Shown one piece after another: positions 27,945 to 36,874 of a stretch of DNA of 64,000 nucleotides. The first letter of the stretch is position 1, and the number at the start of each line of letters is the position of its first letter. Origin of the DNA: Alphaproteobacteria bacterium LSUCC0684 (GTDB taxonomy: Bacteria > Pseudomonadota > Alphaproteobacteria > Puniceispirillales > UBA1172); assembly GCA_041228335.1 (NCBI GenBank), contig CP166130.1, positions 1,078,638 to 1,142,637 of the forward strand. Reading direction: 5' to 3'. The position numbers were made by a program, and so were the translations under genes. The notes under the pieces were generated by a model. The model ran no database searches and was not told the DNA's origin. It saw only the letters and a list, made by a program, of their open reading frames with translations.

Positions 27945-28005
27945 GACGCCCCCCTTGTCCATAGTGTTTCAAGATAGGGGAGCGCCTGCCGGGGGCAAGA
28001 GAAAA

Positions 28006-28689
28006 TCAATCCGAGGCGGTGTCCCGCAACACATATCCCTGACCCCAGACCGTGTGGATATAGTTCTTGCCGCCGGTGAGATCAGCCAGTTTTTTCCTGA
28101 GTTTGCAGATGAAAACGTCAATGATCTTTGATTCCGGCTCATCAATTCCGCCATAGAGATGGTTGATGAAATGAGATTTGGTCAGGGTCGAGCCCTTGCG
28201 GAGACTGAGCAATTCCAGAATATGATATTCCTTGGAGGTCAGTTTGAGCCGCTTCTTGCCGACCATGACTTCATGCTTGTTGATATCCACCGCGATCGGC
28301 CCCGTGACGATGCGCGAATCCGCATGACCATTGGTGCGGCGGATGATGGCGGTCAGGTTGGCGAGCAATTCCTGGCGGTCAAAAGGCTTGATCAGATAAC
28401 CATCAGCCCCGGCGGAAAGCGCCACCACCCGGTCGGTGACCGATGACCGGCCGGAAACCACAAGAACCGGCGTGTCGGTATTGCTCTGCCGGATGGTCCG
28501 GGCAAGCTGGAACCCGTCACTGTCGGGAAGATTGATATCAAGAAGGATGGCATCGTAAAGTCCTTCACGGGCCGCGTTCAGCCCTTCGGTGCCATTGTCG
28601 CAGATATAGTAGAAATGCCCCTCATTCTTGACGGCGATCGCCAGGCTTTTGGCGCAAATGGGATCATCTTCGATAATTAGAATATTCAT
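28006..28689 (-). CDS. ctrA: CtrA-type cell-cycle response regulator
   Basis: CtrA is the OmpR-type master regulator of the alphaproteobacterial cell cycle. The 227-residue product has a receiver domain with the acidic pocket IIEDD, the phosphoacceptor region ILLDINLPDSDGF (aspartate near residue 51) and YLIKPF, and a winged-helix domain with LTSKEYHILELLSLRKGSTLTK, HLYGGIDEPESKIIDVFICKLRKKL and VWGQGYVLRD. The last stretch is close to the Caulobacter CtrA sequence I know. The C-terminus ends in TASD and lacks the Ala-Ala that in Caulobacter CtrA is needed for ClpXP degradation. A tandem 15-bp repeat lies upstream. Confidence 0.93.
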   Translation of the reverse strand: MNILIIEDDPICAKSLAIAVKNEGHFYYICDNGTEGLNAAREGLYDAILLDINLPDSDGFQLARTIRQSNTDTPVLVVSGRSSVTDRVVALSAGADGYLIKPFDRQELLANLTAIIRRTNGHADSRIVTGPIAVDINKHEVMVGKKRLKLTSKEYHILELLSLRKGSTLTKSHFINHLYGGIDEPESKIIDVFICKLRKKLADLTGGKNYIHTVWGQGYVLRDTASD

Positions 28690-29181
28690 TCTGTCACCCT
28701 TTCAAGTCACTGAATTCTTCGGTTTACTCATTGGAAAACACGTCTTCCCTCCGCAACCAAGTTCAACTCCTTCCGTGCCTTCGGTCCATGTTGTTCAACA
28801 GTCCTTCAATCGTTCTTCCCTCTCACGTTCTTCCCTCTCACGTTCTTCCCTCTCACGTTCTTCCCTCTCATTCGGGTTGCGTTTCTGTTGCCTTTACCGA
28901 AACTGGTCCCAGCCCCGATAAACGGAATATTATTGTTTTGACTTCGTTTCGTTAGCAAATCACTAAATCGTGATAATTCAATGATTTTGATCAAATTTTT
29001 GTGACTTCGGGTCTGGTGATAAAAGTCTTGCCAGAGCACCTTGATGAAATTATAAACCCATCTCACGGGGAGATATTGAGCCATGCCTCAGTTGGTTCGG
29101 TACCCTTCCGCCGTTGAATGTTTTGAATGTCGCAGGTGTAGAACATCGATTTGAATGATCAAAAGGATGGATGGAAGACCA
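28690..29181. other. Long ctrA/dksA divergent intergenic region
   Basis: Nearly 500 bases separate the divergent ctrA and dksA starts. It contains four tandem 15-bp repeats (28811-28870), then an AT-rich stretch (about 28915-29000). No convincing short gene was found; short readings across the repeat just translate it as SRSSL units. No TTAA-N7-TTAA CtrA box and no GANTC methylation site were seen here by eye. Confidence 0.5.
28811..28870. repeat. Four tandem 15-bp repeats upstream of ctrA
   Basis: Four perfect copies of CGTTCTTCCCTCTCA begin at 28811, 28826, 28841 and 28856, with a partial match just before the first. On the ctrA strand the unit reads TGAGAGGGAAGAACG. The array lies about 120-180 bases upstream of the ctrA start codon. 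Confidence 0.95.
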
Positions 29182-29649
29182 ATGGCCACAAAAAACACTG
29201 CCAACAAGACCGCCAGTATCGTCAATCTGAACAGCCCGATTGTTTTGCCCGACGGCTACCGGCCATCGGAAAAAGAAGAGTTCATGAACCCGCTGCAGAC
29301 GGAATATTTCCGTCAGAAACTGATGAGATGGCGCCAGGAACTCCTTTCCGAAGCAACAGAGACACTCTCAACACTTTCGGAAGAAAATTTCCAGAAGCCG
29401 GATATCACCGACCGTGCCCAGATGGAAAGCGACGCGTCACTTCAACTCCGGACAAGAGATCGTGAACGCAAGCTTCTCTCCAAGATTGAAGCAGCGCTAC
29501 GGCGGATCGAAAACGGCACTTACGGGTATTGCGAAGAAACCGATGAGCCGATCAGCCTGAAACGACTCGAAGCACGGCCGATCGCCTCGCTTTCGCTCGA
29601 TGCCCAGGAGCGCCACGAACGCATGGAACGCACCCATCGCGACGACTGA
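29182..29649 (+). CDS. dksA: DksA-family RNA polymerase-binding regulator
   Basis: DksA binds the RNA polymerase secondary channel and works with ppGpp to adjust transcription. The 155-residue product (ATG 29182, preceded by GGAAG; ATG 29155 would add nine residues) has the alphaproteobacterial block YRPSEKEEFMNPLQTEYFRQKL, the coiled-coil region with DRAQMESDASLQLRTRDRERKLL, and the C-terminal GTYGYCEETDEPISLKRLEARP segment. Only one cysteine remains of the four that bind zinc in E. coli DksA. A strong terminator follows. Confidence 0.92.
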   Translation: MATKNTANKTASIVNLNSPIVLPDGYRPSEKEEFMNPLQTEYFRQKLMRWRQELLSEATETLSTLSEENFQKPDITDRAQMESDASLQLRTRDRERKLLSKIEAALRRIENGTYGYCEETDEPISLKRLEARPIASLSLDAQERHERMERTHRDD

Positions 29650-29697
29650 TTGCGGCAGCGGTGCCCCGGCACGGCGGATCAGGATATCCAGTTTACT

Positions 29698-29726
29698 AAA
29701 AACCCCCGTGATACGGGGGTTTTTTT
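29698..29726 (+). terminator. Rho-independent terminator after dksA
   Basis: A seven-pair GC-rich stem, CCCCCGT / ACGGGGG with a 3-base loop (29703-29719), is flanked by A residues on the left and a run of T on the right. It lies about 50 bases after the dksA stop. Confidence 0.9.
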
Positions 29727-29772
29727 CGGGTTTTCCGCGGGTTTCTGATTTTATCTACCATTACGTTTCCCT

Positions 29773-29787
29773 TTAACGATTTTTTAA
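29773..29787 (+). promoter_or_regulatory. CtrA binding box TTAA-N7-TTAA
   Basis: TTAACGATTTTTTAA matches the full CtrA consensus TTAA-N7-TTAA exactly. It lies 88 bases before the start of the CckA-like kinase gene and just after the dksA terminator, so it most likely controls the kinase. The sequence is AT-rich, so a chance match is possible, but the position in the kinase promoter region and the presence of ctrA nearby support a real site. Confidence 0.65.
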
Positions 29788-29874
29788 TATCTTTCTGTTA
29801 CAGTAACCATAAATCAGTACATCGTCTTTTCCCAACCCGGTCCGGGACTGATACAACCTGCGAAGGGACGATGA

Positions 29875-30624
29875 ATGGGCAAAAAGCAATCTGTCCCATT
29901 TGAGTACAGTACCGCTCCACCCTCCACCAAGAGGGGGGGAACCGGTATGGTTTCCCTTGAGGATATTGACCAGCGCGAGATCGTCATCCGGGGCGTCGCC
30001 CATGACGTGAACAACATGCTGATGGCGGTATTTGCCGCATGTGACCAGCTTGAAAACAGAAAAATCACCCAAATCAACGCCGAAGCGATCGAAACCATCC
30101 GCACCAATGCCCGCGCCATCACCGGCCTGATGCGCGACATGGTCCGCTCCCAGAGCAGCGATACCCCGACGATCATGGACAAGACACAGCTCAGAAACTT
30201 TCTGAATGGCATCCTGCCGTCGCTCAGATATGTTGCCGGGCCGCATGTCACGATTGAACTTGGCCCGGTCTATACCAAACCGGTCAAGGTGCATACGAAA
30301 CCGCTGCTCCGGGTCCTGATGCAGATCATCCGCAATGTGGGTGATGTAAATGTGCCGCATCCCCTGGCTTTCATCTCCGTGCGGCTTGTCGATACCTGGT
30401 GCGAGATTTCCGTCGCCGATAACGGGCCGGGGATCACCGGCATCGACAAGGACGATATTTTCAAGCCCGGTTTCACCTCCAAGGATACGACCGGCGCCCG
30501 GGGTTACGGGCTTTCCACCGTTGCCTCCGCGGTCAGCAACTGGGACGGGGAGTACGGGGTCGATACTATTGCCGGTGATACCGGCTGCCGGTTCTGGATA
30601 CGCCTGCCGCTTGCTCCCACCTGA
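29875..30624 (+). CDS. Minimal CckA-like histidine kinase without sensor or receiver
   Basis: A 249-residue soluble protein with only the kinase core. The phosphoacceptor helix is RGVAHDVNNMLMAVFAACDQLE (about residues 40-60), like the H-box GIAHDFNNLL of CckA. The catalytic domain shows an N-box-like IIRNVGDV, the G1 box VADNGPGI, the F box IFKPGFTSK and the G2 box GARGYGLSTV. There is no membrane segment, PAS domain or C-terminal receiver. GAAGGGA precedes the ATG. A perfect CtrA box lies upstream. It sits beside recA-alaS-icd; from memory, cckA lies in this neighbourhood in some Rhizobiales. It may be a trimmed CckA, a paralogue, or a phosphotransfer partner. Confidence 0.78.
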   Translation: MGKKQSVPFEYSTAPPSTKRGGTGMVSLEDIDQREIVIRGVAHDVNNMLMAVFAACDQLENRKITQINAEAIETIRTNARAITGLMRDMVRSQSSDTPTIMDKTQLRNFLNGILPSLRYVAGPHVTIELGPVYTKPVKVHTKPLLRVLMQIIRNVGDVNVPHPLAFISVRLVDTWCEISVADNGPGITGIDKDDIFKPGFTSKDTTGARGYGLSTVASAVSNWDGEYGVDTIAGDTGCRFWIRLPLAPT

Positions 30625-30694
30625 TCTCCCTTTAATTTATTACGGTCTATCGCCATCCAAGGCATTGAAAACATGCTGTTCTTACGAAAAATGA

Positions 30695-30739
30695 GAACAA
30701 AACAAGAAAACCTGTTGCAAATAAGAACAAAACATGAAA
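30695..30739. promoter_or_regulatory. Pair of SOS-box-like (LexA) sites upstream of recA
   Basis: Two copies of GAACAAAACAwGAAAA lie 30 bases apart, at 30695-30710 and 30725-30740. They resemble GAAC-N7-GAAC, the reverse complement of the alphaproteobacterial LexA box GTTC-N7-GTTC, with the last base changed to A. They lie about 150-195 bases before the recA start. Both departing in the same way from consensus leaves some doubt, but the position is right. Confidence 0.5.
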
Positions 30740-30891
30740 ATATATGGGATATTTGGATTCGCCTCCGCCACGTTTTCCTGGCAGCAGCAAAGCCGACGAG
30801 CATGGGGCGGATCAACCGGAAGTGACAGGCGGGCCCGCGCATTTCATCAATTGTCAGTCGCGGCAGTCTGTGCAACATAAGGGAGCAGAAA

Positions 30892-32001
30892 ATGACGGCA
30901 CAGGTAGTGGAACTCGGCATGAAAAAAGATGAAAAACTGAAAGCGCTTGAAGCTGCGATCGGCCAGATTGAAAAGAATTTCGGCAAGGGGTCGGTCATGC
31001 GCATGGGCCAGCAGGATGTCGTTGACGATATCGAGGCGGTTTCAACGGGCTCCCTCGGGCTTGATATCGCGCTGGGTATTGGCGGGCTGCCCAAGGGCAG
31101 GATCATCGAAATCTACGGGCCGGAATCCTCGGGCAAGACGACGCTGGCGCTCCACGCGGTGGCCGAAGCACAGAAAAACGGCGGCTCCTGCGCGTTCGTC
31201 GATGCGGAACATGCGCTTGATCCGAGCTATGCACGCAAACTCGGGGTGGATCTCGATGAGTTGCTCATCTCCCAGCCCGATGCCGGTGAACAGGCGCTTG
31301 AGATTGCCGATACACTGGTCCGGTCCGGGGCCATCGACGTGCTGGTCATCGACAGCGTTGCCGCGCTTGTACCGCGTGCCGAACTCGAAGGCGAGATGGG
31401 GGACACCCATGTCGGCCTGCATGCACGACTGATGAGCCAGGCACTGCGTAAACTCACGTCATCGATTGCCCGGTCCAACTGCCTTGTGATCTTCATCAAC
31501 CAGATCCGGCTCAAGATCGGCGTGATGTTCGGCAATCCCGAAACCACCACCGGCGGCAATGCGCTCAAGTTCTATGCTTCGGTGCGGCTGGATATCCGGC
31601 GGATCGGCGCCATCAAGGACCGGGATGAGGTGGTCGGCAACCAGACACGGGTCAAGGTGGTCAAGAACAAGGTTGCGGCCCCGTTCCGGACGGTCGAATT
31701 TGATATCATGTATGGCGAAGGGATTTCCAAGACAGGCGAGCTGATCGATCTCGGGGTGGCCGCAAACCTGATTGAGAAATCAGGCTCCTGGTTCTCCTAC
31801 AAGGATCAGCGGATCGGTCAGGGACGTGAAAACGCCAAGCAGTTCATGCGCGATCATCCTGAAATTGCCGAGGAAATCGAACTGGCGCTGCGCCAGAACG
31901 CCGGGCTTTTCGATGAGGTGATGCTTGATCAGGCCTCGGCGGCGGAAGACGCGGCCGAAAACCTTGCCGATCCTCTGATGGAGGAAAGCGCCGGCGAATA
32001 A
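30892..32001 (+). CDS. recA: RecA recombinase
   Basis: RecA forms filaments on single-stranded DNA, drives strand exchange and triggers LexA cleavage. The 369-residue product has [10 protein letters not shown], Walker [46 protein letters not shown], the L2 region [21 protein letters not shown] and [10 protein letters not shown]. The ATG at 30892 has GGAGC upstream. Two SOS-box-like sites precede it and a terminator follows. Confidence 0.98.
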   Translation: MTAQVVELGMKKDEKLKALEAAIGQIEKNFGKGSVMRMGQQDVVDDIEAVSTGSLGLDIALGIGGLPKGRIIEIYGPESSGKTTLALHAVAEAQKNGGSCAFVDAEHALDPSYARKLGVDLDELLISQPDAGEQALEIADTLVRSGAIDVLVIDSVAALVPRAELEGEMGDTHVGLHARLMSQALRKLTSSIARSNCLVIFINQIRLKIGVMFGNPETTTGGNALKFYASVRLDIRRIGAIKDRDEVVGNQTRVKVVKNKVAAPFRTVEFDIMYGEGISKTGELIDLGVAANLIEKSGSWFSYKDQRIGQGRENAKQFMRDHPEIAEEIELALRQNAGLFDEVMLDQASAAEDAAENLADPLMEESAGE

Positions 32002-32046
32002 CCGGACCTACCTTCGCCCGGGACGGGAAGGGCATATACAGAAAAG

Positions 32047-32080
32047 CATGAAGGGGCGGGTTTTCCGCCCCTTTTTCATG
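32047..32080 (+). terminator. Rho-independent terminator after recA
   Basis: A stem GGGGCGG / CCGCCCC with a short T-rich loop is extended by flanking CATGAA/TTCATG pairing and has a T run on the 3' side of the stem. It lies about 45 bases past the recA stop. Confidence 0.88.
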
Positions 32081-32158
32081 GCATGTTATCTGCAATCCGG
32101 GACTGGACAAAGGGCTGTGTGCAACCTAAAACACAAGCATACGTCATGAGGATGAACC

Positions 32159-34816
32159 ATGAAAACCGTCAGCGATATCCGCGATACATTCCTGAATTAT
32201 TTTGGCGAGAACGGCCATGAGATTGTCGGCTCGTCGCCTCTTGTGCCGCTCAATGATCCGACGCTGATGTTCACCAATGCCGGCATGGTGCAGTTCAAGA
32301 ACGTCTTTACCGGCGGTGAGCGGCGCGCGATCCCGCGGGCGGTCACCTCGCAGAAATGTGTCCGCGCCGGGGGCAAGCACAATGATCTTGAAAATGTCGG
32401 CCATACCGCGCGGCATCATACCTTTTTCGAGATGCTGGGCAATTTCTCCTTTGGTGACTATTTCAAGGAACAGGCCATTCACCATGCCTGGACGCTGATC
32501 ACGGATGTGTACGGCCTGCCGAAGGATCGCCTTCTGGTGACCATCTATCACGATGACGACGAGGCGGCGGGCTGGTGGAAGAAAATCGCCGGGCTCGGCG
32601 ATGACCGGATCATCCGTATCGCCACGTCCGATAATTTCTGGTCAATGGGGGATACCGGGCCATGCGGGCCGTGTTCCGAGATTTTCTATGACCATGGCGA
32701 TCATATCCCCGGCGGCCCTCCCGGTTCCCCCGATGAGGATGGAGACCGTTTCATCGAGATCTGGAATCTCGTCTTCATGCAGTTTGAACAGCTCGAGGGC
32801 GGGGAGCGCATCAACCTGCCGAAACCTTCCATCGACACGGGCATGGGGCTTGAGCGTATTGCCGCGGTGATGCAGGGCGTGCATGACAATTACGACACGG
32901 ACCTGATGCAGGCGCTGATCAATGCCTCGGTCGAAGTGTCGGGCGTCGCCAAGGACGGGGCGCATGCCGTCTCGCACCGGGTGATGGCGGATCACCTGCG
33001 CGCCTCGGCCTTCCTGATCGCTGACGGGGTTCTGCCGTCGAATGAAGGTCGCGGCTATGTCCTCAGGCGGATCATGCGGCGGGCCATGCGCCATGCCCAT
33101 CAGATGGGGTCTGCTGAACCCACGATGTACAGGCTGGTGCCGGCGCTCGTGCGCGAGATGGGCGGGCATTACACCGAACTCCAGCGGTCGGAACACCTGA
33201 TTGCGGAAACGCTCAAGATGGAAGAAACGAGGTTCAAGGAAACGCTTGGCCGCGGGATGAAAATTCTGGTTGATGAGGTCGAAGGCCGCGCCGAAGGCGG
33301 GGTGCTGGACGGCGCTACGGCGTTCAAACTCTATGACACCTACGGCTTTCCCCTTGATCTGACCCAGGACGTGATGCGCGGCTATAAATGGACGGTTGAT
33401 CTGGACGGGTTCAATGCCGCGATGGAAGAACAGAAGACCAAGGCACGGGCTGCCTGGGCAGGCTCGGGTGACAGCGCGCTTGCGCCGGTCTATCTTGCCG
33501 CCGCCGACAGGCTGGGCGCCAGTGAATTTCTCGGCTATGAACGTGACAGTGCCGAGGGCCTGATCACCGCCATCATTGCCGATGAAAAGGAAAGCGAGGC
33601 TGCCGCTGCCGGCCAGTCCGTCGCGCTGATCTGCAACCAGACCCCGTTTTATGCCGAATCAGGTGGCCAGATCGGGGATAAAGGCGTCTTTCTTCGGCCG
33701 GGCACGGATCAGGTGATTGCCCGCATCACGGATACCTGGAAAACGCCTTCGGGTCTTTTTGTCCATAAGGCCGAGATCATGGCGGAAAAAATTGCCGTCG
33801 GTGATGCGGTGGTCATGAAAATCGATCATGCCAGGCGCAACCTGCTCCGATCCAATCATTCGGCCACCCATCTCATGCATGAAGCCTTGCGCGAGGTGCT
33901 CGGTGATCACGTCATGCAGAAAGGATCGATGGTTGCGCCGGACCGGCTGCGCTTTGATTTCAGCCATAACCGCGCCGTTGAAAAGGATGAATTGCGCAAG
34001 GTGGAAGATATCGTCAACAGCCGGATCCGGCTCAACGCCGAGGTCACAACGAGGCTGATGACGCCGGATGCCGCGATTGCCGAAGGGGCGCTTGCTCTCT
34101 TCGGGGAGAAATACGGTGATGAAGTCCGTGTTGTTTCCATGGGCGGGCCTGCGGATATCGAGGGGCGATCTGCCTGGTCGGTGGAGCTCTGCGGCGGCAC
34201 GCATGTGGGGCGTACCGGTGATATCAGCGTCTTCAAGATCACCAGTGAGAGCGCGGTCGCAGGCGGCGTGCGCCGGATCGAGGCGGTGACAAATCTCGGC
34301 GCGATGGACTGGGTTAATGCAAGGCTGAAATCGCTTGAGGAGGCGGCCGCGTCGCTCAAGACATCGCCTGAAATGCTGAAAGACCGGCTTGAAAGCCTGA
34401 TGGCCGAGCGGCGCAAGGCCGAGCAGACCATCGCCGAGCTCCGCAAAGCGCTGGCGGAAGGTGGCGGCGGCAATGCCGAGACGAAAGAGATTGGCGGCGT
34501 TACCTTTGAGGCGCGTATCCTTGATGATACCCCGGCCCGTGATCTCAAGCCCATGGCGGAGACCATCCGCAAGAATCTCGGTGCCTCGGGGGTGGTTGCG
34601 GTCATCTCCCGCGAGGAGGGCAAGGCATCGCTGGTGGTGGCGGTGAGTCCTGAAATTTCAGGCCGGATCGATGCCGTCACGCTGGTCCGTGCCGGTGCGG
34701 AAGCGCTCGGGGGGAAGGGCGGAGGCGGAAGGGCCGACATGGCCCAGGCCGGCGGGCCTGATGCAAGCCGTTCCGAGGCCGCGCTGGAGGCGATCGCAAG
34801 GTTGATTAAAGGGTGA
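32159..34816 (+). CDS. alaS: Alanyl-tRNA synthetase
   Basis: AlaS charges tRNA-Ala. The 885-residue product has the catalytic domain ([56 protein letters not shown]), the editing domain with [16 protein letters not shown], the [12 protein letters not shown] zinc site, and the C-terminal DHH-associated region ending in a Gly-rich segment [16 protein letters not shown]. Length matches the family. The stop codon is inside a palindrome that probably acts as a terminator. Confidence 0.98.
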   Translation: MKTVSDIRDTFLNYFGENGHEIVGSSPLVPLNDPTLMFTNAGMVQFKNVFTGGERRAIPRAVTSQKCVRAGGKHNDLENVGHTARHHTFFEMLGNFSFGDYFKEQAIHHAWTLITDVYGLPKDRLLVTIYHDDDEAAGWWKKIAGLGDDRIIRIATSDNFWSMGDTGPCGPCSEIFYDHGDHIPGGPPGSPDEDGDRFIEIWNLVFMQFEQLEGGERINLPKPSIDTGMGLERIAAVMQGVHDNYDTDLMQALINASVEVSGVAKDGAHAVSHRVMADHLRASAFLIADGVLPSNEGRGYVLRRIMRRAMRHAHQMGSAEPTMYRLVPALVREMGGHYTELQRSEHLIAETLKMEETRFKETLGRGMKILVDEVEGRAEGGVLDGATAFKLYDTYGFPLDLTQDVMRGYKWTVDLDGFNAAMEEQKTKARAAWAGSGDSALAPVYLAAADRLGASEFLGYERDSAEGLITAIIADEKESEAAAAGQSVALICNQTPFYAESGGQIGDKGVFLRPGTDQVIARITDTWKTPSGLFVHKAEIMAEKIAVGDAVVMKIDHARRNLLRSNHSATHLMHEALREVLGDHVMQKGSMVAPDRLRFDFSHNRAVEKDELRKVEDIVNSRIRLNAEVTTRLMTPDAAIAEGALALFGEKYGDEVRVVSMGGPADIEGRSAWSVELCGGTHVGRTGDISVFKITSESAVAGGVRRIEAVTNLGAMDWVNARLKSLEEAAASLKTSPEMLKDRLESLMAERRKAEQTIAELRKALAEGGGGNAETKEIGGVTFEARILDDTPARDLKPMAETIRKNLGASGVVAVISREEGKASLVVAVSPEISGRIDAVTLVRAGAEALGGKGGGGRADMAQAGGPDASRSEAALEAIARLIKG

Positions 34817-34831
34817 ATATCACCCTTTAAT
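34805..34831. terminator. Bidirectional terminator between alaS and icd
   Basis: A perfect 12-base inverted repeat, ATTAAAGGGTGA / TCACCCTTTAAT, with a 3-base loop. It contains the alaS stop codon. The arms end in T-rich sequence on both strands, so it can serve both alaS (plus) and icd (minus), whose stops lie about 40 bases apart. Confidence 0.7.
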
Positions 34832-34855
34832 ATATTGATTTATTGAGAAAGCCGC

Positions 34856-36073
34856 TTAGAAATTGGCGGCTTTTTTCATGTTTTCATCCAGGGTGTCGAG
34901 GAAGGTATCGGTTGTCTGGAATTCCTGATCCGGCCCCACCAGAAGCGCAAGATCCTTGGTCATTTTTCCGGATTCAACGGTCTTGATGCAGACGTCTTCA
35001 AGGGTGGCGGCGAATTGCGCCAGATCCGGGGTGTTATCAAACTTGGCCCGGAAGCGCAGACCTTGAGTCCAGGCGAAAATCGATGCGATCGGGTTGGTCG
35101 AGGTCGCCTTGCCCTGCTGATGCTGGCGGTAATGGCGGGTGACCGTGCCGTGGGCGGCTTCGGCTTCAACGCATTTGCCATCCGGGGTCAACAGCACCGA
35201 TGTCATCAGGCCGAGGGAGCCAAAACCCTGGGCGACGGTATCCGACTGAACATCGCCATCGTAGTTCTTGCAGGCCCAGACGAACTTGCCGCTCCATTTG
35301 AGGGCGCAGGCAACCATGTCGTCGATCAGGCGATGCTCATAGGTGATGCCGGCGGCGGCGAATTTTTCCTTGTATTCGGACTGGTAGATTTCTTCGAAAA
35401 TATCCTTGAAACGGCCATCATAGACCTTGAGGATCGTGTTCTTGGTCGACAGATAGACCGGCCAGCCAAGATCAAGCCCGTAATTCATGCAGGCCCGGGC
35501 AAAACCGCGGATCGATTCATCAAGGTTGTACATGCCCATCGCAACCCCGGAATCCGGGAAGGTGAAGATTTCCCTTGTCACCGGCTCGGATCCGTCTTCG
35601 GGGGTGAAGGTCATGGTCAGGGTGCCGGGACGGTCGATCAGCATGTCGGTTGCGCGGTACTGATCACCGAAGGCATGGCGGCCGATCACGATCGGCGACG
35701 TCCAGCCCGGCACCAGCCGCGGCACGTTGCTGCAGATGATCGGCTGGCGAAAGACGGTGCCGCCGAGAATGTTGCGGATCGTGCCATTGGGCGAGCGATA
35801 CATTTTCTTGAGGCCGAATTCCTCTACCCGGTCTTCATCGGGGGTGATGGTCGCGCATTTGACGCCGACACCGTATTCCCGGATGGCGTTGGCCGCATCG
35901 ATCGTGACCTGATCTTCGGTCTCGTCACGATATTCCATGCCGAGATCATAATATTTCAGATCAATGTCAAGATAGGGGTGGATCAGTTTGTCCTTGATTT
36001 TCTGCCAGATAATTCTGGTCATTTCATCGCCGTCGAGTTCGACAACAGGTGTTTTAACTTTAATCCTGGACAT
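34856..36073 (-). CDS. icd: NADP-dependent isocitrate dehydrogenase
   Basis: Icd converts isocitrate to 2-oxoglutarate in the citric acid cycle. The 405-residue product is of the monomer size found in eukaryotes and alphaproteobacteria: [59 protein letters not shown] and the NAD(P)-binding region [28 protein letters not shown]. It converges with alaS and is preceded on its strand by a LOG-family gene. Confidence 0.97.
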   Translation of the reverse strand: MSRIKVKTPVVELDGDEMTRIIWQKIKDKLIHPYLDIDLKYYDLGMEYRDETEDQVTIDAANAIREYGVGVKCATITPDEDRVEEFGLKKMYRSPNGTIRNILGGTVFRQPIICSNVPRLVPGWTSPIVIGRHAFGDQYRATDMLIDRPGTLTMTFTPEDGSEPVTREIFTFPDSGVAMGMYNLDESIRGFARACMNYGLDLGWPVYLSTKNTILKVYDGRFKDIFEEIYQSEYKEKFAAAGITYEHRLIDDMVACALKWSGKFVWACKNYDGDVQSDTVAQGFGSLGLMTSVLLTPDGKCVEAEAAHGTVTRHYRQHQQGKATSTNPIASIFAWTQGLRFRAKFDNTPDLAQFAATLEDVCIKTVESGKMTKDLALLVGPDQEFQTTDTFLDTLDENMKKAANF

Positions 36074-36136
36074 TGATCATCCCCTCTAGTCATGCGTGTT
36101 GGCGTGGGTGATTTATATGCCCGTCAACGGATGATA

Positions 36137-36688
36137 TCAAGCCCTGTTGGCGAGAAGATCAAGGTGATCGGCAAGAGCATCCAGACTGTCGGCAGACGCG
36201 ACAAGATTGAGCTGATGGGGGCGGATGAATCCGGCCTCGCTCGAGAGGTGAAACATCGTCACCAGATGATCCCAGAAGCCATCCGCATTGAAGAGGCAGA
36301 TGGGCTTGTCATGCACCTTGAGCTGACGCCAGGTGATGATTTCAAGCACTTCTTCCATCGTGCCGAAGCCGCCGGGCAGGGCGAGGAAAGCATCGCTTGC
36401 ATCATACATGATGGTCTTGCGTTCATGCATGGTTTCGGTGATGGTGAGCTTGCTTATACCCTGATGCGCGATCTCAAGCGTATCGAGAAAGCGGGGGATG
36501 ATCCCGTGCACCTGACCGCCGTTTTCCGTGGCGCCATCGGCAACGGCACCCATGAGCCCTGTCCGCCCCCCGCCATAGACCATCCCGAGGCCGCGCGCGG
36601 CAATCATTGCCCCGATGCGCCAGGCGTGATCAACATGGGCCGGATCGTGACCTTTGGAGGAGCCGGCAAATATGCAGATATTTTTCAT
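36137..36688 (-). CDS. LOG-family nucleotide hydrolase (Rossmann fold)
   Basis: A 183-residue LOG (lysine-decarboxylase-like) family protein. The diagnostic PGGFGTMEEVLE motif and the upstream MHERKTIMYDASDAFLALPGG segment are present, with GGGRTGLMGAVADGA near residue 40. Characterised members are phosphoribohydrolases that release bases from nucleoside 5'-monophosphates, including cytokinin-type ones. The bacterial role is usually nucleotide salvage or is unknown. Two 19-bp direct repeats lie just upstream of its start. Confidence 0.85.
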   Translation of the reverse strand: MKNICIFAGSSKGHDPAHVDHAWRIGAMIAARGLGMVYGGGRTGLMGAVADGATENGGQVHGIIPRFLDTLEIAHQGISKLTITETMHERKTIMYDASDAFLALPGGFGTMEEVLEIITWRQLKVHDKPICLFNADGFWDHLVTMFHLSSEAGFIRPHQLNLVASADSLDALADHLDLLANRA

Positions 36689-36706
36689 GGCGGCGGTTCC
36701 TTTCGC

Positions 36707-36740
36707 TTAATCCTGCGCGGGTCGTTTAATCCTGCGCGGG
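36707..36740. repeat. Two 19-bp direct repeats upstream of the LOG gene
   Basis: TTAATCCTGCGCGGG occurs at 36707-36721 and again at 36726-36740, so the period is 19 bases; the two bases before each copy are also alike. The pair lies 19-52 bases upstream of the LOG-family start codon, where promoter or operator elements are expected. Confidence 0.85.
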
Positions 36741-36874
36741 CAGGACATGTTTCATACTGGAATGAATTTCATCTTCTGGCTAGCCCCCCTTTATGATTAA
36801 ACGCCTGCGCTTTGTTCTTTGCGATTTGAGCAGGCCTGGGGTAACATGTAATCAATGTTTCCAGGGGGGCATAG

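Noticed and set aside
28811-28870. LexA box array upstream of ctrA
   Set aside because: GTTC units recur every 15 bases, leaving 11 bases between them, not the 7 required by the alphaproteobacterial LexA site.
30744-30932. A 62-codon frame between the kinase and recA
   Set aside because: It overlaps the start of recA in another frame, has no clear ribosome site and no recognisable sequence; it lies in the recA leader.
35015-36076. A 353-codon plus-strand frame opposite icd
   Set aside because: icd is unambiguous; the opposite frame shows no domain and covers the same codons.
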